Positions 21,835 through 33,076 of a DNA stretch of 64,000 nt are shown piece by piece. Source of the DNA: Sabethes cyaneus (Eukaryota > Arthropoda > Insecta > Diptera > Culicidae); assembly GCF_943734655.1 (NCBI RefSeq), contig NC_071354.1, forward strand, positions 144,560,642-144,624,641. The letters run 5' to 3'. Within the stretch, counting starts at the first letter, position 1, and each line of letters begins with the position of its first letter. The position numbers were made by a program, and so were the translations under genes. Below the pieces are notes generated by a model that searched no databases, had not been told where the DNA came from, and saw only the letters and a program-made list of their open reading frames with translations.

Positions 21835-22208
21835 CCAGCTAACATTTTCGTACGTATATCAAAGTAAAAAATGAGAAATATGTACCGCTATATATCTTGA
21901 AAAATCGCACTAGATGCATGAAACCAGCATATGCGTACTATTTTGGAGGCGATATACGTACTGCAGATTATTCGTAAACAATTCACATTCATAAGTATTT
22001 GTATACGATGAGATCCGACTCAACATGATTAGTTCCATAATGCTATACAATTCTGTGATGAAAATCGTATGTAAATCAGTCGTCATCGTTTTGTACGTTT
22101 TAATATAACCTAGGGTGCGATTTGATAAGCTTTGTGTACGAATTCGATTTTATTTAGAGACATTTAAGATGATTTGCATATATTGATATACGATTTGTGG
22201 TTTGCTGG
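21835..22208. mobile_element. MITE with CCCAGC...GCTGGG ends
   Basis: The left end CCCAGCTAACATTTTCGTAC and the right end in reverse complement (CCCAGCAAACCACAAATCGT) share an inverted terminal repeat that leads into ATATCA on both sides. About 370 bp, non-coding, rich in ATACGTA-like boxes. A related terminus is at 41049. Confidence 0.65.
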
Positions 22209-22796
22209 GCGATCACGGCCACAGCTCGAAAACCAGGAACCGAAACACAAGATCCCGACGTGTGATCTGAGGACGAGAAATAAAAACCCTGGACGAAAGT
22301 CATCCAACATTAGCCGGCTGCATTCACTGTGAGCGTAGAAGTATTACCTCCTCGGAGGGTTGTTATCACTCTAGTCATTCTCGTTTCTACGCCGCGATTT
22401 CAGCCAAGTGACTCAAAATTGTTCTCCGAGTCGAACCCCGATGCGGATCTTTCCAGAAGCGTGAAGCGAACGCACGTGCCGATTACACAGACTCTTGGTG
22501 ATTGCTGTACGAATGAATGTCATCAGTAAGTGCTCGATGCTCGTCTAGCGTACTGACATCTTTTACCTTTCTGTACCGGATCTTTACTCCTTGTCCAAAT
22601 GGGATCTGCCGATTGCACAGTGGTTAAAAAAGCGGAAAACGGGAGCCTGACGTTTTTAAGAAGAAAAACGTAAATAAAATGCTATACTATCTATTGCAAA
22701 GTTGTTGTATGTCATCAAAAGCAACTTTTGGTACGAATGAATTTTTGGTTAATCCACCTAAAAAGGAGATAAAATTTTTATACTTTCAACGATTTG
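22209..22796. other. Unassigned sequence between MITE and palindrome
   Basis: No element end or gene recognised. 22797-22809 (ATAAAGCAATAAG) is the left target duplication of the palindromic insertion. Confidence 0.35.
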
Positions 22797-22809
22797 ATAA
22801 AGCAATAAG

Positions 22810-23413
22810 TCTTTAGACTTGGGTTTTATCGGCTCATCAGTCAGAAAAAAAAATAAACGAAATTTAGCTTTGCCCTAACGTTTCAACATTATATTATGTC
22901 TTTTTCAAAGAGATAGCTATTCGTTTTGTCGTATTATTGTTTATATAGGTATCGTCATTGTGCGTCAAATGTATCGTCATGCATATAAATAAAAACAAAA
23001 ATAAAAACAGAAACGTACACTAACATCACACACTAAACAATTCTGCTCATACCGCCATCACATCATTCACATGCAGCGGTTTGTCCTGCGTTCTGTTTGC
23101 TACGCAGGACAAACCGCTGCATGTGAATGATGTGATGGCGGTATGAGCAGAATTGTTTAGTGTGTGATGTTAGTGTACGTTTCTGTTTTTAGTTTTGTTT
23201 TTATTTATATGCATGACGATACATTTGACGCACAATGACGATACCTATATAAACAATAATACGACAAAACGAATAGCTATCTCTTTGAAAAAGACATAAT
23301 ATAATGTTGAAACGTTAGGGCAAAGCTAAATTTCGTTTATTTTTTTTTCTGACTGATGAGCCGATAAAACCCAAGTCTAAAGAATTATTGAATACAGTCG
23401 ATAACCACGTCAA
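22810..23413. mobile_element. Palindromic retroelement insertion (candidate inverted Penelope-like pLTR pair), copy 1
   Basis: Two 282-bp arms (22810-23091 and 23102-23383) are almost perfect inverted repeats around a 10-nt loop, TCTGTTTGCT. A 30-nt unpaired extension (23384-23413) is present on the right side only. The exact 13-bp sequence ATAAAGCAATAAG flanks the unit (22797-22809 and 23414-23426), as expected for target-primed reverse transcription. Each arm contains CTGATGAGCC...AAAACCCAAGTC, resembling a degenerate hammerhead-ribozyme core. There is no coding capacity. The alternative is a foldback DNA transposon, but a 13-bp duplication and one-sided tail argue against that. Confidence 0.75.
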
Positions 23414-23426
23414 ATAAAGCAATAAG

Positions 23427-24406
23427 GTTTCTTCGGCAAACTTGTAGAAAATAAAATTTGAAAAATCTTTGCCGAAGACACTTTGGCTCTATCTCTTCAA
23501 ATAAACGATCTACAACATTTTCTACATGAACAACATCTAAAAACTAAAAAAATCCATTTAACTATTTTAAATGGGATTTTGAAGGCCCACTATGTTCTAG
23601 AGACTTGTCTATATTTTAAAAACACATCGTTTTGTCATAATATCATAACAATATCTTGATGCTTCATGTTAGTTTAATGATTTTTTTGCCGAAAAATAGT
23701 ACTTTTTCGTGCCACAATATCTCCGAAAGTGGCCAATAGTTGTAGAAAACATAATAATCATTTGAAAGATTAACATTTTGGCTTCCACACTCAGGTATAT
23801 TCATTAGTATCCCTTGGTTACTTTGAGGCTAGAGCGTCTCTCAAAAATTGTCATTTACAACCTTCCATCGATATTCTTTAATTCTGGCAACCCATGACTG
23901 CTCGACATAATGGCATACTATTTTGAATTACTCTTTTTTGAGTGTCCGCGAGTGAGGCAGATGAAAAAGAGATCTATCCATGTGCTAGCTCTCTTTTTCA
24001 TCGTGGTATTATAGTATTTCGCAAAAATGTGTGCGCAAAAGAGAAAATAAAAGTATCATGTTTCTCGTTCTTGCATAAAAGTAATGAAATACAAAATTTG
24101 GCATTTTGATTGCTTGTTAACGTAAAACTTGCGTTTGCTACTAATATTCCTATCGTATAATTTTTTACTTTACGATATAATTGAACTGGAGTAATACCAG
24201 AAAGAGAACAAGGCGTACCGCAAAAAAGTTAACGTAAAGAAGTAATCAAAATGCCAAATGTAGCAAGTTACCCCGTTTGACGGTATATATTAAAAACAAA
24301 AATAGGTTTGGTTTTCACGTTTAAACTTCAAATAAAAATGCTTAATAACCATATATTTTCCACCATATATATAATCAAGCAAATTAGAAAATTCACTTTG
24401 TTTTAC

Positions 24407-24410
<4 letters not shown>
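23427..24410. other. Intergenic sequence with an internal inverted repeat
   Basis: AAATTTGGCATTTTGATTGC near 24095 pairs with AAGTAATCAAAATGCCAAAT near 24240. The sequence just after the second arm (AGCAAGTTACCCCGTTTGAC, then GGTA) matches a terminus of the element family at 20496-21439. This is probably a truncated MITE. Confidence 0.5.
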
Positions 24411-24453
<43 letters not shown>

Positions 24454-24650
24454 TGTGTGTGTAAGTGTGTGTGTGTGTGTAAGTGTGTGTGTGTGTGTAA
24501 GTGTGTGTGTGTGTAAGTGTGTGTGTGTGTGTGTAAGTGTGTGTGTGTGTGTGTAAGTGTGTGTGTGTGTGTAAGTGTGTGTGTGTGTGTGTAAGTGTGT
24601 GTGTGTGTGTGTGTAAGTGTGTGTGTGTGTGTAAGTGTGTGTGTGTGTGT

Positions 24651-24688
<38 letters not shown>

Positions 24689-24887
24689 GTGTGTGTGTGT
24701 GTGTGTGTAAGTGTGTGTGTGTGTAAGTGTGTGTGTGTGTAAGTGTGTGTGTGTGTGTAAGTGTGTGTGTGTGTGTAAGTGTGTGTGTGTGTGTAAGTGT
24801 GTGTGTGTGTAAGTGTGTGTGTGTGTAAGTGTGTGTGTGTGTGTGTGTAAGTGTGTGTGTGTGTGTACGTGTGTGTGTGTGTGTGTG
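24411..24887. repeat. (GT)n minisatellite with regularly spaced AA interruptions
   Basis: About 477 bp of GT dinucleotides broken by AA roughly every 10-22 nt, giving units of the form (GT)5-9-AA. One ACG variant is near the right end. Confidence 0.95.
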
Positions 24888-24890
24888 CCT

Positions 24891-25310
24891 GTTTCTCGGA
24901 GATGGCTGAACCGATTCGTTTGCTATTACGCTTATTTGAAAGGTGTTATCACCTTGTAGATCACTATTGAATGGTTTTGCGGTCCGACATTTTGTTTAAA
25001 AGTTATAAGCAAAAATGTTAAAATTACGTGGCATGATTTTCTCCGGAACTGCTCAACCGATTTCAACAATTTTACTATCAAATGAAGGCTCTTGCTACTG
25101 TAAATTTTTTGGGAGAGTTTTATCGAAAACAATCAAGCGGTTCAAAAGTTATGCTTAAAAATGTGCTTTTTCAAGGTGTCAATCAGTCGAACGTTTCTCA
25201 GAGATGGCCAAACCCATTTATGCGCTATTAGTCTCATTTGGTAGGTAATATAACCTTATAGATCACTATTGATTTGTTTTTTGATTGGACGTTTAATTTG
25301 AAAGTTATGA
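24891..25310. repeat. Diverged direct repeat of about 120 bp
   Basis: Units at 24891-25010 and 25191-25310 align along their length: TTTCTCGGAGATGGCTGAAC versus TTTCTCAGAGATGGCCAAAC, then TAGATCACTATTGA in both, then AAAGTTAT.AGC. A weaker third unit lies between them (GGAACTGCTCAACCGATTTC near 25040). They are probably internal repeats of an older non-autonomous element. Confidence 0.6.
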
Positions 25311-26744
25311 GCAGTCGTGTACAGCATAAAAAAATTTACAATTATTCGTAACGATTTTAACCAGATAATTAATCAGATTTCAATTATCTTAGTATCAAAC
25401 GAGAGGCCTTAACGCTGTGAATATATCTGCCAAATTTCATTAAAATTGGCTTTACTATTAGGGTGACCGTAAATCTACCTATTAGGGTGTTACAAATTTT
25501 TGTGTTTTTAAATGCATCCAAAAAGTACAGTGTCTCCACAAAAGTTGTAGAACACAATAAAATAAGCAACTTTGCTGTACATAGTAACTATCTACCTCTT
25601 ACTGGTTGCGAAGAGAAACGATTTTTTTTAAAAATGCAGCGAAAATTGAAAAATTGAGATATCGAATAGCGGCTACGTCACAATTTAGATAATTAATTTT
25701 TACACGTCAAAACAAAAATCAGCCATATCGGTCCTCTAGATACTGAGATACACGCACCGTCGCTGAAAACATATGGTTTCGAGGAGAGCGCGTTTAAACT
25801 ATTGTAGGTACAGCATTGCACTTCCCTTCAAGCGATCCCCCAGTTTTACTGTAAATTCTCAACGAGACCACGCACCGAAAAATACTCTGGGCTCAACATT
25901 TCTTCAGATAAAAGACTCCCCCTTAAATATCAATCCTGCCCAAGAAAAAAAAAATTCTACAAATTTATCAGTATTTTACATACACATGCATATGTGTTGA
26001 TGATAACTACCATTACTGCCCATTAATGCATAACAGTCCCATGTGAATTTCCCCACTTTTGAGATAAGCCTTTAAATTGTTCATGCTTTCAATATTTCAA
26101 ACAGTAATGTTAAGTTTGTTCCCAAAATTTTGAAAAAAATATCAAACTATGTCAGTCACAAGTTACAAAACACGGCATAACAGTCTCAGTAGTGAAAATA
26201 TAACAATAAACAGCTGCTTTTAGAAAATGTCTGGACCGATTTGACTGAATAACTACCAAACGCAAAGTTTTGTGGCCTAGAAGAATTCTATTGAACAGAA
26301 TTTGGAACGGATGTACGGTTCCGAAGATATGTCCGGAACAAGTTCCGGAATATATGAAACTTGAACATAGAAGCACCTTGAATCATAACAAACCCGTCAT
26401 GCGACACCTCCAAGTACTCGAAATTGCACATCTAGACCATTGGTAGTCGTATAAAATGTGCAAGAAAAACGGCCAGTTTCTAACTTAAACCAAACCCCAG
26501 AATGCGACCCCGCTATTATCTTAAAATAACAAATTACAAATAAAAGGAAGACATTTTTTGATTGCTTTCAAATATTATGCAAATTTATCAATATATTACA
26601 TACACATGCATATGTATTGATGATAACTACCATAGTGAGTGTTAGCAAAAAGTTTAATTATGTTCCGAAGGCGTGTCGAATTCTATCTCAAATGTCAAAT
26701 GATATGGTATAACAAAGGTTCCTTTCACCAATAGGTGGATTAAA
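25311..26744. other. AT-rich sequence with a 53-bp direct repeat
   Basis: A block AATTTATCA.TAT.TTACATACACATGCATATGT.TTGATGATAACTACCAT occurs at about 25958-26010 and 26581-26632, about 620 bp apart. Each contains the palindrome ACACATGCATATGTGT or its variant. No gene is supported. Confidence 0.5.
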
Positions 26745-27817
26745 TCGGGTTTTTTTTTTCTTTGTTTTTACGTGAGTATGTTTGTATGTTCCACCATAAC
26801 TCCAGAACACCTTGACCGATCTCCACCAAACTTGGCACACATGTTCCTTAATATAAGAGAATCAGCACTGGGGGGTCAACAAAAAGGGGGGAGGAGGTTC
26901 CCAAAGAGGTGGGGGAGGGTCCATAACTCCGAAGCGGCTTTAACCGGGGGGGCACCGAACTGTTTGGACGGTTCTCCCATAAGTGACGGTAGGACAAAAG
27001 GAGGAGTTGTGACCGGAGGTTGCTGACGAGAAGAGGGAGTAACGCCCATATGACTGTCACAATTTATCCGTACAATAGAAAAAATCAGAATACGAAACAC
27101 TAAACTGCAATGCCCGCAGCTGTAGATTTGTCAAGTGTAATTATGCACCGAATTAAAGTACCCTGTATAAAAAGTGTTCGATCATTAGTGCTAATTGTTG
27201 TTGGCCGACTCTGTTTGAGTCCCAGGGGCAATCATTCAAACAGCGTGGAGTTCATCTGAGAACACCATGTTTTTCCCTTGGTAAGCTTTATGTGGCATGC
27301 TGCAGAGTGGGCTCAGCCAATAATTTGTGCATACTTGCTCCTGGTGGTGACACTAAAAATATTGTTTACAAACAAGTTTTGTCTTGAAGTGAGATGAAAG
27401 GAATGACCGGTTTGTTGTATCCATGGAAGAAACACTGTTGCACCTTCTACTTTTTTTTATTAGGACAGCATGTAATACTAAACTAATAAATAAATAAAAA
27501 GCTGTGTTTAGAAAAGTACAATAACAAAACTATTCATTTCCTGTGGGTGGGGTGGCCATCGTTAAAAGCGGGAGGTGCAAATAGGAAAAATGGCTTTGTT
27601 TTTCTTTCTTTATAGGATTTTATAGGGACTTCCGTAAAGAAAACAGATGTGCAGGTGGCCGGGTAGACAAAAGAGGGAGAGCTGACAAATGGGGAGGAAC
27701 GTCCGAAAGAGGAACAAACGCTGTATTTTTTACATTATAAGCATTTCGGTTACAATAACCGATGTACACATGACTGTGAGACAAAGGCTCCCCGAGTAAG
27801 ATCGGGCACTCAGCTAG
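26745..27817 (+). mobile_element. Non-autonomous Helitron-like element
   Basis: The 3' end is CTAG|T at 27814-27818, preceded by a hairpin CCCGA-gtaaga-TCGGG (27791-27806). A plausible 5' start is A|TCGGGTTTTTT at 26745. The interior is non-coding and includes the wording CCATAACTCCAGAACACCTT found in insect repeats. The 3' terminus matches 7663-7689. The 5' boundary is uncertain. Confidence 0.55.
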
Positions 27818-28673
27818 TTAAATATAAATTACCTATAATATATAAAGTAAATAAATAAATTAAATATAAAATTAAATATAAATAATACATACAGCAAACA
27901 ATTCCATCACTTCACAATACGCAACTTTGCTTTGTTGCTATGTGAAGATGCATTGGTTCACTAATATTACACGCAAATTTTCTAAAAGGCACGTCTAGAA
28001 GAAAGCCCCATCAAAAACCATGATTTGTCGAGTTAAATTTCTATTGGTTTCGAATTACCAAAATTGAGAAACATTACGAAGTGAACGGCCATGGCTTTTT
28101 AATTTCTCAGCAAATTGAACTCTGTTAAGCAAATAACACAAGATCATACAAGTGCCATTGAAACACATTCGGTTACGGTTTCCAATTTTCTTTGCGTACC
28201 AATTGAGAATGTGTTTCATTTTGCTATAAGTTTCTACTCGAAAATTCGCGCTATTTGAGCTATAGAGGACGTAATTATTTTCTAATATTGTTTTAGCGAA
28301 AAATAATTAAAAAGGAGTGTTAGATAGTTCAACAAATGATGGCCTTTTGCACCAATGAGTTAATGCTTATCTTCAATATACACCGCAATCGAACATATCG
28401 GTGCAACAATGCTACCGTTCAATATCCTGCAGATGAAGTTGAATTCTTATAAAGCAATAAAAACTTTGTAACTACCTAAACAACGTTAATTGAACATACA
28501 GCAAAACTCACATCAAACCACATACTTCCTCTATGCTCCTGGTTTGTTTCGGTAAGAAAAAGTAAACGCTTTAAAATAATCTTTCGAGACCACGCGATTA
28601 GGCACGTTTACAAGATAATTTACACCCCGCAGATTTCATTTCTAACTGGTCAAACGCTTGAACCAGTTTGTCG
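27818..28673. other. AT-rich intergenic sequence
   Basis: Very AT-rich (TAAATA repeats at 27840-27890). No gene or element end recognised. Confidence 0.45.
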
Positions 28674-28679
28674 TTTATT
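28674..28679 (-). terminator. Poly(A) signal AATAAA of the cuticular gene at 28867-29469
   Basis: AATAAA on the minus strand about 190 bp beyond the stop codon. Confidence 0.5.
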
Positions 28680-28866
28680 TGCAAAGAAAAACATACTAAA
28701 TCATTTCTGATTATATAAACTAAGCAACGAACTAAGCGATTAACACAAAATAACAGTAATTTTTCAGATTGCATTCGATCCCGTTTGTCCGTCGAATTCA
28801 GATCGGTTAAGATTCGATTCTTTCGCTAAGAGGTAGGCCAATATCGCATTGCATCTGGTCTGGCAC

Positions 28867-29469
28867 TCAATGGTAGTGGTAGATATTTTGATTCGCATAG
28901 CTGGTGGCAGGCAACCCACCCCCAGTTTTCCATCCATTGCCGCTGTAGGCGGCCTGTTGATCAACCCAACCGTTCTGCGGCAACTGCTGAAGCTGGTACT
29001 GGTTAGATTGCTTCCAGAAATTATTGCCCACAACAGGCGAATGGCCAGTGTTTCGAATTTTATACTCCTCCTGCGGCTGATGCTGGTCCTGGTGGCGCAC
29101 CACGAACGGTGAACCGTAGTTCTGTGGGTGAACGGCCTGGCCGATCCGTTTCACAATTGCCTGAAAGCCATGCCATTTGTCAGCTTTGTACTGAACCAGT
29201 CGTTTGGTGCCGTCCGGTTCGTCCACAGTATAGCCGCCCTTCAGTCCATCGCCGTTACTGATTTCCCACTGGCTCTTATGATCTCCAGTGCGCGGATCCT
29301 TCACAGCATATTCGAACTTATACTTGCCAACCGAATGCCAATCATCTGCATGGTCATAGCTAGCTATGCCGAAAGCCACCAGGCAGGATACCAGAAATAG
29401 AGCCTGTTGATAATCTCTTATCAGTATTATTAGGTCATAGAAGTAGCCCAGCTGTTTTACCTGTATCAT
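28867..29469 (-). CDS. RR-2 cuticular protein with Gln/Asn-rich tail, 181 aa, two exons
   Basis: Secreted chitin-binding cuticle protein and the most diverged member here. Exon 1 is 29469-29461 (ATG ATA CAG), donor GTAAAA. The acceptor is TCAACAG and exon 2 is 29403-28867. The intron is 57 bp, a multiple of three without stops, so an unspliced frame of 200 codons is also open. I prefer the spliced form because it gives a signal peptide (MIQALFLVSCLVAFGIA) and the family layout. The RR-2 domain is about residues 29-91: GKYKFEYAVKDPRTGDHK, then SNGDGLKGGYTVDEPDGTK where relatives have HRDGD, then GFQAIVKR. A C-terminal region of about 80 residues rich in Gln, Asn and Gly is unlike its neighbours, whose tails are short and His-rich. 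This suggests a different cuticle layer or stage. Confidence 0.9.
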   Translation of the reverse strand: MIQVKQLGYFYDLIILIRDYQQALFLVSCLVAFGIASYDHADDWHSVGKYKFEYAVKDPRTGDHKSQWEISNGDGLKGGYTVDEPDGTKRLVQYKADKWHGFQAIVKRIGQAVHPQNYGSPFVVRHQDQHQPQEEYKIRNTGHSPVVGNNFWKQSNQYQLQQLPQNGWVDQQAAYSGNGWKTGGGLPATSYANQNIYHYH

Positions 29470-29525
29470 TTTGTAGTTCTATTACCACTTGTCGTTACTG
29501 TTGACAGCACTAAAATAAAATTTTA

Positions 29526-29562
29526 ACTGGCATAAATTCATTCGAATGCACTGGTTTTTATA
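29526..29562 (-). promoter_or_regulatory. Core promoter: TATAAA + CCAGT initiator-like
   Basis: TATAAA at 29562-29557 and CCAGT at 29530-29526, about 34 bp apart. This leaves a 5' UTR of about 60 nt. The initiator departs from TCAGT by one base. Confidence 0.6.
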
Positions 29563-32484
29563 AGTCAACCCAAAGGGTCACAGCTCTTATCCATCCAATT
29601 ATAATCAATGACTTTACATTTGCAATTCCTCTGATAGGTACTTTATCGATTTGTTTTATTTTTCTAATTGCGAATTGGTATCTTGGTATCTTAAGTTGCA
29701 GGTGAACTCATTATGACCCCTGTTGATGGATGACTAACTAACCGTTGGCGTACATTTTGCAACGGAATGTCATTTTTTCATTCGTCAGTGTTTAGACTGG
29801 TCAAAAAGTCAGTTAATTTGACTTAAGATACAAGCTTCCATCAGATGTTTTAAATAGAAGACCATTAGAAGCTTTCATGAGATATTGCAAATAGTAGACC
29901 GTATTCGCTGTAGACATTGACAAATCTAATATTTTACAGTCATTTCGAGACAACGATCGCATGCACTCTGGGTGACCATTAAATTAGAACCATTAAAAGT
30001 ATATTTTTGCAACTTTTGGATGGTGAGTATCTAAACTCGTTATAAATTGATTTGTGAAGGGCGGATCAATTCTGTTGAATGTGCATGATAAATTACCTTT
30101 TCCTATTAGGTTGTTGAAATTATTAAACTACTGGCACAACTACCGTAAGAACTATTAATTGTAAAAGAAAAAAGAAAAGGCATGCACAACTAAAAGTACA
30201 ATTTTATTGCAATAGACATTGTTAACCATATATAAACTTTTCCCAAGAACCTCACCTTGAATCTGTACAAAAACAAATTCTTCTGTATGCGAAACGAAAA
30301 GTATCGAATATTTTTTCGTAGGACTATGCCTTATAGAAAGGGAAGGTGTTATGCCAAAAATTCTAAAAATGCGCGCGTCACGAAAAGATATACGACGCTA
30401 ATAATTCAGCGACTGCTTAGCCATTTTTTAATATTTCCACTGCTCAGAGCTGAGATATTAACATTTCAAACTTGTAAAACAATAGCTTATAAAACAAGAT
30501 ATTTTTAAAATCAGTCAATTTATGTTAATAGAATCGTTCAAATTCTTCGAATTTCTGATCTGAAAATCATGCAACCATCGATTTTTCTATTACTTATTAT
30601 CATGACCATGTGTGATGGCTTAGTAAATTACACAAATTATATTATTGGAATAATATTACAAATAATTGCGCTATTTCCATCCTAATTCTGATCAGTGATT
30701 GGCAGCGAACTGGCAGCAATGGCTAGTAACAAACATAAATCAAAATACTCGGAGTAACCTAATTCCTTTACACTAGCACGGCGACTGTCATAATTAGTGT
30801 TGTCATTTATCATTTTGACATGTTATTAATTAATAAGGTAAACATAAAGGACATGCTTGATCGCAGCAGTACTCAGTGAATTATGTTGTTGATATTGAAA
30901 TTCATGTATTTATCTGTAGAAAGTTGAAGTGCTCAAGCTTTGGTTGATACCTTCAACGCCTTTTATGAACGGTTGATATTATTTAATTTATTAACTCCTA
31001 TTCGACTCATACTTTTATTATGACATACTCCAGTATGACATGACTCCACGACAAAAAAGAAAACGAAATAATGCTATCGAAAAGATGCCAAAATAAAACA
31101 AAATGGTGTTCCGCTTCAGGGCATGAGTATTGAATTATTAAACAATATTAACACGTACTATTTTGGTTTTGGCAGAAAAATCAAAACAACTTCGTAATTT
31201 ATTCGGTAAAACTTTTTATTAATTTATTAATGCTACAATTACTGTAATTCATGTAACAATGTGTCAAAACTAAATAACGTTAGCACAAGTTATATAAATT
31301 TGAATAGGTTAGTAATTAACTGTATGCAAAATATTAAAAGACTAAAAACGGAAAAACGTTACTTTCCTGTCTGTAACTGAAGATTGCTTTGAAAACAAAA
31401 ATCTTTCTTGAGAAATAGGTCGTCCTTTTTGTGTTACACTCTTTCGAAGCACTGTGCCGATCGAACGAAGCACAAAATTCTTGTCCAGAAATTTGTCTCA
31501 AAGCGACCTTGCAGTAACGTTATCGTTAACGTTAACGTTTCGTTATCCATAACGGCGCAATCGTATTTCGCCAGAAAATTCTCATAGAGTTTCCATGGTC
31601 ATTTTTTCCAGATCTTGCCTCGCCTTACGGGCAGTTACAACTTGTGCCTTGGAACTTCTCAAATCATCATTCTCTATTGATTTCCGGACAAAGAATTGCA
31701 AAACTGCCGCCTTCCATTTGACAATTGACAACTGACTGAGAAATTCCATTTGAAAAAATTCAACAACTCCGAATGAGTTTAAGAATCAGCTGACTTTGTT
31801 TTCCTGTTAATTCTGGGTTTACTGTCGATGGTCAAATGTTTTCCAAGCTTTTTCAAGACATCACATCATATTCTCTGGGATAAATCTATGTAAATCTAAT
31901 CTTCAGCCAACTCATGAGCGGATATTTTGTTATTTTCACTGGGAACGTTCATGATCCACTTGGTACGGAGACACCATGATTATATTACGTTTGGTGAGCG
32001 GTTGGTTAATGCGTAACATGGAGCCCATGCTGGTCCTTAACCTCTTATCAAGCAACTCCTACCCCTACCATCTCATGGTACCAACTACCAACTACATGGT
32101 ACTAAGGTCGTATACTGACAGGGAAGGAGGCACTCATGCGTTCACAGAGTGTAGCAACGACGAAGTCTTGAGTGTTTGTTTTCATATCAGGGGCGATTCT
32201 TGGTGTCTAACCGACTCCTCAATCAAATGTGCGGTTGTACTTAGGTTAGGAGTGACTCATGACAGCGTCTGATCCGGAGCGGGTAGCGCAAGGTATGTAA
32301 ACGGGTGGCAACTAAACTTATGGAATTTTTTCGAGGCCTCTCTTTACAACTACAACGAGCTCAGAGAGCAATGAGAGTGTGTATGTGTTAGCTCTCTCTC
32401 TCTCCTCTTTCTGCCAGTATTTTTTTTATTTGTTTATGCTTGACAAGTTTTGCTCAAAATGACGTTAAAACAAGAAGACACATT
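29563..32484. other. Long intergenic region, mostly AT-rich
   Basis: No gene supported. Around 31510-31550 there is a GTTAACGTTAAC palindrome cluster. A less AT-rich patch at 31970-32290 has frames that look like decayed retroelement 5' sequence but match no recognised domain. Confidence 0.4.
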
Positions 32485-32840
32485 CCGCCGTGACGTTACA
32501 ACGTTTTGACTCTTCTTTGCACAGTATTTGTGCTTCAGCTGGGAAAATCGTTGAGAAACCCCCAAATATTATTATATATTTGGAAAGAGCATACAATTTC
32601 CTATTAAAAGTGTACAAATTAATAGCATTTGCTTTACCTAGATTGTTTTGGAAAGCAAATATGTAACGTGACGTTACAAAGCGCCAGAAATTCGTCTGTT
32701 GGTTCTTCTGTTCAAAAACATGAAAATTCTGCTCTCTTTCAAATTTTATCTAAAAACTTTCTTCTATGATTTGATAAAAGATGAATTCTGAACAATTTGC
32801 TATGTTCAGAATTCCGATAATTAGTGAAGTTAATTTTTAA

Positions 32841-32927
32841 ACAGATTTTACTTTTCGTGACGTTACAACGCTCTGCTCTACACAGAGAGGGTCGTAGCTC
32901 CGTTGTAACGTCACGAAAAATCTGTTC
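32841..32927. repeat. Hairpin-forming inverted repeat with TGACGTTACAACG arms
   Basis: ACAGATTTTACTTTTCGTGA (continuing CGTTACAACG) pairs with CGTTGTAACGTCACGAAAAA (continuing TCTGT) across a loop of about 30 nt. It could be a joined pair of element termini. Confidence 0.75.
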
Positions 32928-33076
32928 AGGTAATATTCGTCAATTATCGCTGTTGCTGCCTTCTGTACATAAGGGATAATCCAAAGACGTGTTGTTAGTA
33001 TGTCTTTCACCATTTTGACTACGTAATTTTGGGGTTGTTCACAAATTACGTCGCGCAGTGGGAGTAATTCTAAGAA

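Noticed and set aside
24308..24556. 82-codon Cys/Val-rich frame
   Set aside because: Translation of the GT repeat; no coding meaning.
30257..30508. 83-codon basic frame
   Set aside because: AT-rich, no domain, no promoter or splice support.
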